Origin: Parietaria judaica | Lineage: Eukaryota > Streptophyta > Magnoliopsida > Rosales > Urticaceae | DNA: 64,000 nucleotides | NCBI GenBank assembly: GCA_954871525.1 | Contig: OX940860.1 | Location: 28,614,001 to 28,678,000 of the forward strand | Direction of reading: 5' to 3' | In this document: positions 1-13,260 of the stretch, piece after piece | How positions within the stretch are numbered: position 1 is the stretch's first letter | Layout of the letters: each line of letters begins with the position of its first letter | Notes under the pieces: model-generated | What the model was told of the DNA's origin: nothing | The model's database searches: none | The model's input: the letters and a program-made list of their open reading frames with translations, nothing else | Program-made: the position numbers and the translations under genes

Positions 1-1626
1 ATATAATTTATCTTTTATACAGCTTGTTGCGAAAATATCTAAATAACTTATAATAAAGTAGAATGGAAAAACAGACATAAAAATCAAATAAAACTATAGG
101 TCTTCAATACATGTCTTTTTTTTTTTAGACTTCCAATTTGGTATGTCGTAACCCGAATAAAGAAACCAAATGAAACTACGGCACGTCAAGTTTAGGTCGT
201 GTACAAGCTATGTGGTGAATAAAGACACCCTAACTCATGGACATGACATGTTATGTGGACGTCAACCGGATGTCATATGGCAATTGACTTACAATTTTAA
301 AGTATTAGTACTTTTCTCTTAGACTAAAAAGAAGAATAAGAATTTTTCAGAATCATTTAAAAGACTTGAACGGTACTTAATTTTGCTGCGATAATCCTTA
401 ATATTAACAATAATACATGTAAATATCTTCGCGACTCGCTACATTTAAGGGCTACTACATATAGTACAATTGCAATTTATTTTTAGCATAGTATAAATTG
501 TGAATTGTCAAAGGTGGTAAATAATACTTGTCAGAAAAGAATTATACTGAAATATATGTGACATAAATAATTGGTAAGTGTATATATATATCGACACAAT
601 AGTCTGACAAGATAACACTATTCTAGTACTGTCAATCAAATATCATAGTAATGGAAAGCCATTGATCTGTTCTTCTCAGCTTCTGAAAATAATTATGGAC
701 ACCACATTTATTTCTCTCAAGAAATTGTGGAAATGTTGTCTGTAATCTATATATAAAGTTGTCCAAATTTTTGAGCTATTTTGTACACATTCTTTTTTTA
801 GATACTATGAAGAAGAGATGTACATTATTTATGTATATATATATATATATTTATATATGTTAATTTAAAATAAATAATTGGACATCATGAATAAATAATT
901 ATTCGCTTCTTAGCATGCAAAGAGATACATCAGCACTCAAGGAAATTAAATAAAAATAAGAAATAAAAGGAAGAGAAAAATAAAGAGGAACATATCACTG
1001 TATTTTATATACATAACATATTCAATATTGATCAAGAGAAGTAAATAATGTAAGTTCTATTTTTTATTTTTTATTTGCATTAAATAGAATCTATATATAT
1101 GTATATTATGTCTTGAAATGTGCTGTAATTTTTTCTAATATATTAAGTCATTGTAATTGCAAATCATTTATTAAGATAGTTTTTTTACGTGTATTACTAT
1201 TTTGTCTTTGTAAGAAAAGAATGAATAGTTGAGCATGTTTTCAGTTTGTTAAGAAATTTTGAGATCATACTGTGGAATAAATTTTAATTGTATAATAATC
1301 ATGACATAATTATGAACATATTTCAATTATTGATTCAGCTATAATTAGCTATATCTGTAAAGAGAAAGCTAATCGAATAAAAATCTTTGACTGCTGAAAA
1401 GATTATTGTTAAACCTATCCATGTTTCCACTAATTATATTTTGATTTTGCTTTATAATATATTATTATTATTAGGGATATTTGCGGCAAAAATACCCATA
1501 TGCGCCTATCAGAAGTATGACTTATATTTTCAATTATAATTTTGGGTGGAAAAAATATTTTCCAATGGAGTAAAAAAATTTGTTATAAGTAATTAAGTTT
1601 TGTCAACTCTCCACCATGAAGATTCA
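1..1626. other. AT-rich intergenic DNA, no gene seen
   Basis: I see no conserved coding sequence on either strand. The stretch is strongly AT-rich with short TA runs (about 832-852). A fragment at about 1475 begins like the fold-back element that follows at 1627. No promoter or RNA gene could be supported. Confidence 0.6.
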
Positions 1627-1853
1627 GGGATATTTGCGACAAAAATACCAAAAAGTATCTTGTTGTCCACTATATTCTAAATTTTATTTTGTCGTGGCAA
1701 AAGTTTCAAAAAACTAAAATATGATTTGCCATAAAAAGTTTAGAACTTGCGGCAGGACTACCTTTTTTTGGTTTGTTGGAACTTTTACCACGACAAAATA
1801 AAATTTGAAATATATAAAAACATACTTTGTGGTACTTTTGCAGCAGATATCCC
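1627..1853. mobile_element. Small fold-back MITE
   Basis: The left end begins GGGATATTTGCGACAAAAAT. The right end is its imperfect reverse complement, finishing with GCAGCAGATATCCC. The arms continue inward for about 80 bp, with a shared core TTTTATTTTGTCGTGG on opposite strands at about 1682 and 1790. There is no coding capacity. I could not find a convincing target-site duplication, so the superfamily is uncertain. The long-arm, no-ORF layout resembles the Mutator-type MITEs elsewhere in the window. Confidence 0.55.
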
Positions 1854-1887
1854 ATTATTTTATGTACCATCATACTTTGACCACACT

Positions 1888-2443
1888 CAGGGGCAGAAGC
1901 CACTAAGCCCGAGCGAGTGCGGCTGCCCCTGCTTGATTCAAAATCGTTATTTTTAATAACTAAATATATACATCTTCTCAATATATATAAAAAAAAATGC
2001 ATCATAATTGGACAATGTTGAGGTAGTAGATATTTGAGCTCAATTTTAACTCTCTCCACCCTAGGACACCAGGTACAATTCCCCTCAATTTTTTATTTTT
2101 TTTTTTATATTTATGATCTCTATATATTAGTACCCATCTCTGTGGTTGCTAGAATAGCCTAGTAGTAATTCCACACTACCTCAAAAGTGGAGGTTGTTGG
2201 TTAAATCCCCACATGCAGCAAAGCTGCCTTAAAAAAAAAAAAAAAAAAAAAAGTACCCATCTCTAAATATGTAGATTCTTTTATTATTTATTAAGTAATT
2301 ATCTTTGTATCACTAAATATTTTATCCATCTGTAAAAATTAATTATAAAAATAAATTTTGATATCATTCGTATTCTAAAAATTGTAATTTAATTTTTCTT
2401 TTCTTTTTTTGCGTATTTTTGTAAAAATCCTGACCCTGCCCTA
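1888..2443. mobile_element. hAT-type non-autonomous transposon
   Basis: The 8-bp direct repeat ACCACACT lies at 1880-1887 and 2444-2451. It flanks ends of the form CAGGGGCAG... and ...CTGCCCTA, which are roughly inverted copies. An 8-bp duplication and CA/TAGGGG-type ends are typical of the hAT superfamily. The repeat can be extended to 10 bp, so the exact end is uncertain by 2 bp. The interior is AT-rich, has no transposase and contains a younger SINE. Confidence 0.55.
2142..2251 (+). mobile_element. SINE with poly(A) tail, nested in the hAT element
   Basis: A body of about 90 bp ends in about 21 A residues. A perfect 13-bp direct repeat AGTACCCATCTCT flanks it at 2129-2141 and 2252-2264. 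This is the signature of target-primed reverse transcription. GGTTAAATCCC near 2200 resembles a degenerate pol III B box and TAGCCTAGTAGTAATTC near 2155 an A box, so a tRNA-derived SINE is likely. It lies inside the transposon above and is therefore the younger insertion. Confidence 0.7.
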
Positions 2444-2792
2444 ACCACACTCAAGCAATAAAAGATTGGTAATATGTCGTGCCCTCGAATTCCAAGAAGT
2501 GGAGGTTGTTACAATTAGTCAATTACATTATCTAAAAAAACCCGATGCCTCAATCGTGTCAAAGCTCTCGTATCATTTGTTACTCCATCCATACTCGATA
2601 TGATTCTAAGCTTTAAACAATAACCTATCCAAAACAAAAAAACAAAAAAAGTTATCATAGAAAGGTAAGTACATTGACCATTATATTTGACCATATCGAA
2701 ACAATATACCATGAACTTGTACACGTGTCTTGTCCTCGTGGCTCAAGGATTTGTATCGCCTCACGTACACATTCACACACACACACGGGTAT

Positions 2793-3498
2793 TAGGGGTG
2801 CAAATAAAACCCGAAAACCGGGTAAAAACCCGAATCCGAATCCGTATCTGAATTTAAAACCCGAATCCGAATCCGAATCCGAATCCGGAATTCGGATCCG
2901 GGTACCCGGTACCCGGTTTAAAACCGGGTTCGGGTACCGGGTAGTGAAATCTTAAAATCCGGGTACCCGGTACCCGGTTTGTTTAATTTTTATTTTTATT
3001 TTTTAAATATTTTAGGGTTAGGGCTCGACACTCATCTCTCATTTTCATTTCTCATTATAGGGTTTCATTAAAATATTTTTTAAAATTTTTTGATGCGCGG
3101 ACGGTGAAATGATGATGGAAAGCCGAAAGAACTCGAAGTGCTTTATCATATGTTTTTTTTAATGCATTTTAAATTTTAGACAATGGATGCATGTTTTTTT
3201 ATATACGAGACATGTAATGTTTATTTTGAGATAATTTAGTTTTTCTATTAAAAAAAATAAAACGGATCCGGGTAAAAACCCGGATCCGGTTGAAAAATCC
3301 GAACTTGGTTTCCAAACCGGGTACCGGGTACTAAAACCGGGTACCAATTTTCAACTACCCGGAAATTCGGGTACCCGGAATTTGGGTACCCGGATTTCGG
3401 GTACCGGGTACCGGGTAGTAAATTTCAACTACCCGGAAACCGGGTCCGGGTACCGGGCACTTCAAAAAAACCGGGTACCCGACCCGGTTTCACCCCTA
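2793..3498. mobile_element. hAT MITE full of CCGGGTACC palindromes
   Basis: The ends TAGGGGTG and CACCCCTA are perfect inverted repeats. They are flanked by a perfect 8-bp duplication ACGGGTAT at 2785-2792 and 3499-3506, as expected for hAT insertions. Both sub-terminal regions (about 2810-2975 and 3260-3490) are dense runs of the motifs CCGGGTACCCGG and CCGAATCCG in both orientations. The centre is AT-rich. No transposase is present. The reading frames seen here are artefacts of the low-complexity repeats. Confidence 0.8.
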
Positions 3499-3506
3499 AC
3501 GGGTAT

Positions 3507-6266
3507 ACAAGTTTATGTGATTATATAATGAGATATAACTGCAAATATACTTAACTTAAGATAAAATAGAGACTATGTACCTAAAATTTATTTGTAAGTC
3601 CCATAAAAATGTTGGGCATGTGCTCCACCGTGTACCCGTTATGTTACTCATTTTAGTATATAGTAAAGTGTCATTGTATCCGCATATAAACTTACGCAAG
3701 TGACAAAAAATAGATAAATAAGTAATTTAAAAAAAAAAAAAAAAAACACACAAAACTCACACTTTTGTGACTTTCGGGGGATTAACAAGATCTAAGAGAT
3801 GATGTTAAAATCAGATATAATGTGATCGATATCTGGAAGTCTCGGTATTCGAACAGAACACACTTTTTGTTTATCGAATTGATGTCAAATATATCATATA
3901 TAATATGGGTCCGAATTGATTTGGTGCAAAAAGAAGAGCTTAATCCTTAAATACAGTAATTGGATCTTCTTAGAGATTTTATTTTTAACTTTAATGAGAC
4001 ATTGGGAACATAAATTGCTCCTCAGGTTTCATTTAACTTAATTACTTTTCATAAGATATTACAATGTTATTATTAGAAGAAAATTGAAAAAATAAAACTA
4101 TGCTTCTCATAATTTGGTGGATGAAATAGCAATTTTTCATAATGGGTAAAATAAATTTAAAAGTTTTCATTTAAAAAATTCCCTTTTTTTGTTATTGGAG
4201 ATCGGATAGAAGAATATTCGAACGCGATTGTTTCCGAATTCGGTTATCAAACATTAAAACGTGAATTTGGACACTTTAATGTCTAAATTTGAATATCACC
4301 AGACATTGCGGTTGTCTTAACCAATTTGCTTCTTCATAAGCACAAATGCATTTCATATTATATTATTGTAAAAAAAATACTTTAAATCTTGAAAAACTTC
4401 AAACTCTTGAGACTCCTAACACGTGCGAAAAATGCAACATAGTTCTCTTCTCAAATTTTCACTTTTTTTTACCTTAAAATTTGCACCATCTTCATTTTTT
4501 ACCTCAAACTAATTATAATTACCCGCATCCTTAAGATCATCCGTCCCTGAAAGTTGTACGCCGCAAAGCTTCGACCCGTAGCCTCAGTTGCCGGGGCAGT
4601 GGCTTTGTGGCCTCAAAACTTTGACCTCATTTAGCCGGATCCCAAAAATAAGAGGACCCCATCGAAATAATGAAAAGAACAAAAATGAAGGACACTTAGA
4701 GGAAATCACGGAAGACAAAGAAAATGTGACACATCATGTAGGAGCCATCAATCAAGAATCTCAATAAATTGGCAAAAGTAGCCCTTTTTCTAAGCGTCGC
4801 CATTCACTTTATTTCTTTTTCTTTCTATCATCTTTGAGTGCACAATTGTGGTCATGGGAGTCAACTCTCAGAGTTTGTACGTAAATCAAATAGTTTTTTG
4901 TTTTATTGCTTTCCATGGAAAAACCGACAAGGATTATCGTTGCCTTTAATTTAGCATTTATTATCCTTTATATTCTTACTCATTGAATATTTGAACGAGT
5001 GAAAGGAAAATGAGTCTTTGACAGACAAAAGAGTAGTCGGCAATAATAACTTTAAATTTTGCATGTTAGAGCAGTTTGCTCCCGAACTCTTATCTCTTAC
5101 GAAAATTTCATTTACACTTTCGAAAAACCATTATGTTCGTTCTTTGGCGTAAAAATATAACAATTTCAATTTTTGCACAACACATGAATGAATCGATCAA
5201 AGATTACGAGACTTTTATAAAGCAATCAATTTATCAAGTCACGCGAAAGCTCTTGAGAAATTGAGATGAAAGTGTCATATATAAGAAGATTAGAAATAAC
5301 AAAATTTATATAAAAATATCTTTAAATGAATCATGTATATTATTGTATTGCATGTAAATTAAATTATTTTTTTCATTTGCAATATGTACGGGGCAATGTG
5401 GAGTTATTCCACATAGGAATATTTACGGTAAAAATACATATATGTAATAAAAAAAAAAATATAATATTCTCAAATTTTTTTGCGGCAAAATTTTTTATGA
5501 TGTAAATTTGTTTGCCATAAGTAATTAGTTTTTTATTATTATTATTAACTCGCTAACTTTAAGGTCCATGTGGGTATGAATGATTTGACAATGTTTTCGC
5601 TCCTACTTACCATGTTGCGACAAGATTAACACGTTTTGGCTACTATGCGAGAGTTTAGTGTTCCTTGTCAACTCTTTGAATAGTTCTTGTAGCTCCTATA
5701 TAGTCAAAGAACGATCAAATCATATGTTATCACTAGAAACTTCACGGTAAGAAGATAACGAAAAAATATAATTACTTGCGCCAAAAAAATTATATCGCTG
5801 AAATTTTTTTGTCAAAGAGAGATTGGAATACAACCAATAAACCCTAATTTATATAATATATGGGTTGCCCTCACCCAAAAAAAAAAAAAAACTGGGTCTG
5901 ACTTGTCCGCCGTTGCTTGCCTTCGCCCGCCTCATATGATCACCTCAGCTAGACGGGCTTCCGTAAAATGAATAAAATTTTGGGCTTTCTTTATGAAGGA
6001 AAATGTCGGGCTTTTCACGGGCTTTTGAACACCGGTGATACTTGTACTATTACTATATTAAGCACACAAAGAGAGTAGTAAAGTGTCAAATATTCATCTA
6101 TTTCTAGCATGAACTGATCAAATTCAAAAGAGTGTTGGTACAAGCTTCATTAACCTCTAAACTTCAAGTAATACTACACGACATATTAAAACCTAATTAG
6201 CACATCTCAAACGTCCTAATGATTTACATAATATTGCTAATTAAAACACATTTTAGCGCATCTCTC
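3507..6266. other. Intergenic DNA, no gene seen
   Basis: AT-rich sequence with no recognisable coding exon. Two GC-richer patches (about 4530-4650 and 5890-5960) carry no conserved reading frame that I recognise. Partial copies of the GCGGCAAAA-type MITE ends occur near 5420 and 5500. The right edge is the 3' flank of the EFR3-like gene. Confidence 0.5.
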
Positions 6267-9200
6267 TCAACACCCGGCAGCTTTGAGGAAATTGTCAAAC
6301 GGGCTAGCCGGAGGCAGCCTCATCGACAGCCACGGATTCTGGCCCAGCCCCGCCCCAGGCCCACCTTCACATGTTATCTGCATTGAATATCATTTGTTTT
6401 TTTAGTGTTATTACCTCGGATAAAGGATTCATAACAAAGCTTAAATCATTATGGAGCAGGCGGCCAAGGAGATTTACTCTGCTAACCGGCCCTACTTAGG
6501 CTTAACATAACAAAATTGAGAAAATAATAATAGTAAACTAAAAATAGCTAATTTGTTATGTAATTATGATAACTTATTATTCATTCTTATTTCAGGTGAT
6601 GCTCTCATTATAAAACCATAATTTTTAGAAAATTAAAAAATATATATATATATTTGAAAAATAACATTTATACTATAAACAGAGAAGGGATTAAACAAGA
6701 CTAATAATTTTAATTTAATCGTTATTTGTGGATTTTCTAATTTAAATACCAAAAAGGTCATTTGTGTTCATAAAAATAAACTCGAAAATAACTAGTTTTC
6801 TTTAATTAAAAATAAAAACTAATCATTACAATAGCCGATTTTCAACACTATCTGACCTTGTGGAGGATGCTTCGGCCATCGCCGGGGATCGCCGGAAATG
6901 ACTTCTCTGGCGCTTTGCCACGGTGAGTTTCATGAGCCAACCAATTGGAGAGCTTGTTCCTCGTGCCCGTGCCCAATGCTTCACACTGACTCGCCATGGC
7001 GTTATACGGAAGTGGTGAGGTGGAGACGGATGATCCCGCCACGTGGCCAGCAACTTCAAGCGCCTATATTGAAGTGACACGGTAAATACAAATATATATA
7101 TAAATAAATATATATATATATATATATTCTTCCAGATTATTCTCATATTGTTTCTTCTAAAGCTTGCGACAAGCTATTACCGATTCCAAAAGCTGTCCGA
7201 CACTGATGATGTGGGACCCAGATGTAGACGAGGGCATTCCGGGAATAAAACGAGATAGGTCCGCAACCGATAGCTCACTGGTTGCATCGTCTTCACCTGT
7301 ATTTGTTGGGAATTCCTACAAAATGAAAGCATTTAATAGACAATTCAATATAGAATATATTGTTATTTTCAACTGATACGGCTTTAGAAAGAACGACAAG
7401 AATACCCCATCGAACGACAAGGATTCCTTGGAGTGAGCAACCATCTGATCAGGGCCCATATCTAGCCCAGATTGAGGCCCAAATTTGAATGTGTCATCGG
7501 GCGCGAAGGGCTCAGAAAGTTGTTTTCTCACTTCTTCTATGTCCAGCTTTAAATGAGAAAAAAAAAACGTGTAAGAACGAAGAGTTTAAGAAATTCATGT
7601 AGGTAGTGACCATTAAGAAATAAAATTACCTTGGTAAGATTCGCGAGATTTTGCACGAGAATCTCCATTGCGACAATCTCATACTCCGACATTTTGCTCC
7701 GCAACTCAGACAGAATTGACGTAGCTTGCTGATTGTCAGAAGCAGATCCATATTCTCTAACATTGGCACCTGACCTTGCGTATACATGAAGTTCATCGCT
7801 AATTCCGAGATACGGATCAACCTGCACTTATCGAAAATCGGATTCAGATTTTAAAGAAAGCAAATAGTTTCCAAAGAGAATTTTGAATCAATCAAACGCC
7901 AGAAGAGCTCACGGTATGCGGGATTAGGGACTTGAGAAAGTCGTTGAGATCGGGAATGTGATAGATCTTCGAAGCAAGCATCAACATGCCGATTGATAGC
8001 AGAAGAACGGATCTCTGACATGAAGGCGGCAACATCCCTGATAAAATATCGAGATACTATTATTAAAATGCAATCTTCTCGATATTTAAACTATCAACAA
8101 CAAAAAATAAACGGACCATTGTGAGGATCGAGGGAGAGATTTCTGAGGGACAGAGGCAGCTGAAAGAATTGGATCACGAGGTTGTCGTTCGGATTCTGCA
8201 GTGTCAGAAATTAAAAAAAAAAAAAAACTCGTGAGTGTTACCTCGATAAATAATAAGTTATGAAATTAATAAATCAAGTAACGATAATCACCTTCAATCG
8301 CGATGAAATCAGCGTTAAAATGAAAGAATGGGATATGGCTTCAATGTTTGATGGGAGATTGTCCGATAAGCCCGCTTGAATCCAAAAACTAGAGAGCAAG
8401 TGCATTATTTGATCCTCACTTAGCCTCATCACAAACGGTTCCTGAAACAATAATCAAATCAGAGAAGCAAAAAGTAACAACGAAGAGGCGTTTTTTTGTT
8501 TGGTTGTTATTTATTTAAAATCAGGAAAATATACATACTGCTTCATTTAAGCCAATCGAACTGCCTTTTCTATCCATGATGGAACTGATCTTGTAAAAGC
8601 TCGGGGAATTCTTGCGGCCATTTTCCCGATCTTCCACATTTTCACGCCGTTCATAGTCGTCATTAGCATTATTACTGTGCTTTTCTAATTTACCGCCATC
8701 TTTTTCCCTTCGAAGCTTCTCGAGTCTGGCTGTAATGGAAGCGAATGCCGAGGCGGTGTTCGAATGCCATCTTGATTGGGAGAGGAAGCCCGATTGTGGA
8801 GAAGAAACTTCATGCCTTCGGCGATTAGAGCTCTGAACGAGAAGAGTGGAGAATATCTGGTGGGCCCCGACACGCACCTCGATGTCTGGATGTACCATCA
8901 CCTTGGACAGCTGAACGAGAAGCGACTCGGGAAACACCTGAATAAAAGTACAGATTACCTTATTTGGTCTTTTCAAAACCGGAACCAGTCCAGTGTTTGA
9001 GATATGTAAATTGAAACCGAAACCGGTTTTTTCGTACCGGTTTTATAGTCGAATTTTTTCATGAAAACAGGGAATATAGCGATAATTATCTCACCTGCTG
9101 CGACTGGGAGGAGACCAATGCCAGCGAGATTGTATGGGCAAGGATTATTAACGATCCAATGGTTGCCCTAGCAACGGTTCCAGATGGAAGCTTCTCCAAG

Positions 9201-12200
9201 GTTATTGCCATCAAATCGAAGAGAGGTTGTGCATTTCCGATCTGTAATAAACCAAACACATTAAAAATGAAAATTAAATACTGAGAACTGGAAAATGCAA
9301 GTTTCGAGACAAAAAATTGTGTAACCGGTATTTTACCAGAATCGATTTTTAAAACTGGTGCCAGTTCAAAGTATGAAAGTTATATTTTTCTTTACAAAAA
9401 AAAAAATTAATAGAAAAATATTACATTGCAAAGACAGAGTATGGTTTATTATCATGCCTAAAAACTGGTTTAATTTCCTATATCTACTTTGATTTTCAAT
9501 ATGTTATGATATTCACAAGCCAATTCTGAATTGAAGTATGAAAATTAACAGCTTGATATGTTATTAACTGTAAAAAAAATTATTTTGAGAAAATTATTAT
9601 TTTACCAGAACCAGCTACCGGAAAAACCGGTTCCGATTTTCAGAAGTACAAAATCAGTTACCAATTTCACCTTGCCTATATAGATCCATTAAAAGAAACA
9701 AAAAAATACCCGTTTGGCGATTTCAAGCAAGCAATCTTCTATGGAATTCTGAAGCATGATATTAAGGTCAGACTCTTGCTCCCCACCGGACTGAATAGTG
9801 GCTTGAAGACTTTTTCTTAAATGTCTGCAAAGATCGGAGACAAACCCAATCTCCGCAAGCATTGACCCGGTTCTTATTTGCCTAGCCAAAGCGGTACAAA
9901 CTTGAATTGTATTCGACTTGAGTTCGCAATCGCGTGCCACGTTTTTGTGGTCAAGATGGCGGATCACGTATGTTAGAATTATTTGCTGATTCCCTGAAAC
10001 AGAAACCCCCGCATATCGTATATATCATTTCACAAATAAAAAATATGTTCAATAATAAACTTTACATGTAAAAATACCAGTATTCTCCATGAAGTAAGAC
10101 ATGTCTGACAAAACCGATAAGGCCAAGCCTTGATCGGAAGCCCAATGGCGATCAGAGTCAAAGTAGACAAACATTGGGTCCAACACTCGACGCATAGTTG
10201 TGCTCTCCTTGGATAAGTCTACCATTCTCTGAACACAAATTTGGGCCCATATCTTTGGTGTCTCTATTTCTTCTCTGAAAGAGAAAATACAACCAAGTCG
10301 TTACATGGTACGAGAAGTTATTGTACAATCCAAATAATATGTTTCACAAATGCAAGTCAACTATGGTGATATTTAGTAAAAAAAAAAATCATATCTACTG
10401 TTAAGTTTTTTTTCTGTTTACAAATCGGTTCTAATACTGGTTTTAAACTGTTTTCAAAAATAACCAAACCGGTTCCAGTTTTCAATTCTATAGAACTGGA
10501 AATCCAATTTCGATTTTGAAAATGTCAAAAACATCCTTACTGATTTACCTAGTGAGGAGAGAAGGATCCTTCTTCTCCGGCCGTGGCCTGACCATGCTGC
10601 AAGTGGTAGCATCACTACCAGAAGTTGCACCAATTCGGCCTTCACTACGAACAACTTCGTCCACCCAATTGTGAGGAGATTCTGCCGTTTCTTCATCCTC
10701 ATTAGGCGCTTCTAGCTCATAGTTATCTAATGTGACATGTACAATCTACAAACAAGACAAGGACTTAGCATAAATTATACGAGTTTGGTACAGAAACATT
10801 GAAGTTGGGGGAGAAAGTGTAGAAATATTACTTCGATTAGTTCCATTTGTTCAATTGATTAGGAGATTGGTACATAAACCTAACAGAACTCACCTCATCG
10901 ATATCAACAAAAATGTGAGAGAATTCTGCCATGAACCAGACCTGAACAAATTAACAAAAGTGTCACGAATCAAACTATGAATACCACACATTACGCATTT
11001 AAAAAGGTATGTACTCAAATTATGAGATTACCATAGCAGAAAGGCACTGCAAGCTTGATGCCCTCATACACCGACTTTGACGTTCACCGCCTTTATCACG
11101 GGCTAACACACATACTTTATGCACGAAACTCTCAATGTTATGCGCATAAGTTGCATCTGCCTGTTAAGATATGGCCACGAAGCATACGACTAATTACTAT
11201 ATAAAGAGATACTATAGAAAGAGCACACACATATATAGATATAAAGGAAATATTTTAGATATCAAAGAAGGTTAAACCAAACTATCAATTCACCTGACTG
11301 TAGATGAAACTCGTTAGGGTTTGACATCCAAGTATATGCACGGATTCTTGTTTAGAGTTGTCGAAAAGCTCATTAACAACATTCAGTAAGCTCACAGCAA
11401 AGTACGCCCTGGAATGGAAAAAACCGTTCTCAATTAATACTTTTAATCACAAAACTAATTTTTAATAAAACAAAGAAATCAAACTGACATGCAAAAAACC
11501 AATCTCAATCAATACTTAGTCACAAATATAAATATTTGAAAAATAAATACTTACTAGTTTTTAATACCAAACTACAATTTCTCGATATACGTGCATACAG
11601 ATAGATTCAAGAAATGAATATATATATATATATTAATATATATCATTTAATTATATATACATTGAACAATAAGCGTAAGTCGTAACAACTAGTTCTTACA
11701 GTTGCTCCTTGCATACAGAAAGCAGTTTGCTGTAGGTATGAGTAACAGTATTGATGAGCTTGAAGTTCTCGCATCTTAGCTCCTTGTAGCACCTTTCCTC
11801 GAGATACTTCGCAATCTGTTCAAGAGTTATCAAAATGATTAATAGCTCCTCCAAAAGTTGACCCAATTTGAAGAACAGGTAAGAAAGTCAATACCTTTGG
11901 AATACGAACGGGGTTCCTAGCAGCATACTCGCATAGCTTACCGATTTTCCTTTCATTAGGAGAACCATCCTGCAAATTTTAAAAGACTTAAACTTCGATT
12001 CCAGATATCAATCATAAACCAATACACAAGACAAGATTGTCACTTCTTCGAACGAAGCTTGCGAATTATCTCGATAAGCTTTACGGCACCATGCAATAGA
12101 TTTTCAGTAAACCCCTAAGCTTATAAACTTTGATCATGTAGAAGTAATACTGACAATAAAAAAAAAATGAAGAACATCAACTTTCTTCTTCTCTCCTCAA

Positions 12201-12831
12201 AATCCTATTAATGCAATTCAACATACACACATGACATGATAGTATGAGGAAATCCGGGACCGGGTTTTTGGCCTTTTTCGGCCTGGGCCCGGTTCGATAA
12301 AGGCCTTTACTTCATAACCAAGGACCGACCATGACCTGAAGACATTTTTTTTTTTTAACAAAACCGGGCCGGGCTTGGTTCTTGGAGATTTTATAAAATC
12401 AAATGCAAAGAAAAGCTTAATCATGTGTTTAAATATCGAAAAACTGTCAAAAAAAAATATCGAAAAAAACTTATAAAACAAAACACTAACCTACTCCAAA
12501 ATCCAATCTTATAGTAAAAATCCCAACTCCACAGTCCAAACTCCAAACCTTACCAAATTCATGTCATTTTGCGTTGAAAACATACAACATATATACTTCG
12601 AACAAGGCGGTTAACCGGGCTTGCTTAGGACCAAAATTTGAAAACCCCAGCATAATTCACCATACTGAACAGAAAACTATTGAAGACACTCACAACAATA
12701 GATTTGGGGAAAATCTCGGCGAGCAATTTCTTGTAGCGCTTCACGGGTTTGCGAGAGCTTGTGCTGAGCGCAGGGCAACAGACGCACATACTCCCACACG
12801 ACGGGAATATCTTCCGAGAAATCACCCCCAT
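6267..12831 (-). CDS. EFOP: EFR3-like protein (EFR3 OF PLANTS), PI4-kinase membrane scaffold
   Basis: The predicted product is 994 aa, the normal length for plant EFR3-like ARM-repeat proteins. In the family these anchor phosphatidylinositol 4-kinase alpha at the plasma membrane. The CDS joins 12694-12831, 11895-11969, 11700-11815, 11294-11408, 11032-11160, 10894-10941, 10549-10745, 10078-10274, 9710-9993, 9095-9241, 8539-8937, 8292-8441, 8117-8195, 7913-8037, 7630-7821, 7406-7546, 7181-7315, 6857-7063 and 6267-6377. All phases agree. The N-terminus MGVISRKIF is followed by cysteines at 12, 16, 18 and 19, the expected palmitoylation cluster, then the family block KRYKKLLAEIFPKS. The middle is helical repeat. 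The C-terminus has the conserved EFPTNTGEDDATSE block and ends SPFDNFLKAAGC. The start is the first ATG after a leader acceptor. Reading on past the 6857 donor would stop at 6848 and lose the conserved tail, so I splice to 6377. Confidence 0.9.
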
Positions 12832-13260
12832 TTCTCTCTGCAAAACGAAGAAGCCAATTTCAAGACGAATCCTCCATTGAAACGCCCAAGCAGAGCTTCA
12901 AAATCTCAACATAGAAGGTACGGAGACAACAATCCACCTACAATACCTAAATATAGACTCAATTCGCGAAAACGAAAGCACATTGACAGAAAAGAAGAAG
13001 AAGAAGAGAACGATAAGCCATTAAGAGGAGAGGTTTAGACTGCATTGGAGAAAATCTACCGAAAATCATGAAAATGTGCAGAAAATGAAACGCAGTCCAG
13101 GAATCGCCATTGAAGAGATTGAGAGGAGCTCGTCGTACCTTGGGAGGGAAGGATGGTGAAGAAGAAGAAGAAGAAGAAGAAGAAGAAGGCGAGATCTGCG
13201 AAGAAGAAGAAAGTAGAGAGAGAAAATGGTGTAGGAGAGAGAAACAAGAACAGATACTAC
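12832..13260 (-). promoter_or_regulatory. 5' leader and proximal promoter of the EFR3-like gene
   Basis: On the minus strand a 3' splice site TTTTGCAG ends at 12838, six bases upstream of the ATG. The 5' untranslated region is therefore probably interrupted by an intron. A matching donor, CCCAAG followed by GTACGA, lies near 13140. Upstream of it comes a CTTCTT-rich leader. The transcription start itself cannot be read from sequence. Confidence 0.5.
13157..13189. repeat. (GAA)n microsatellite in the EFR3-like leader
   Basis: About eleven GAA units in a row, reading CTT on the transcribed strand. Pyrimidine-rich leaders are common in plant mRNAs. The tract is probably length-polymorphic. Confidence 0.85.

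Noticed and set aside
2674..2955. Plus-strand frame with SESESES-like repeats
   Set aside because: It is the translation of the CCGAATCCG repeat array of the hAT MITE, not a gene.
6433..6510. A short open stretch (VNLLGRLLHNDLSF) between the last two EFR3 exons
   Set aside because: Its phase does not fit the flanking exons, a stop appears in the required frame, and the direct join 6857 to 6377 is in phase with a conserved tail.
12574..13038. 154-codon plus-strand frame
   Set aside because: It is the antisense of the first EFR3-like exon and its leader. No family resemblance.
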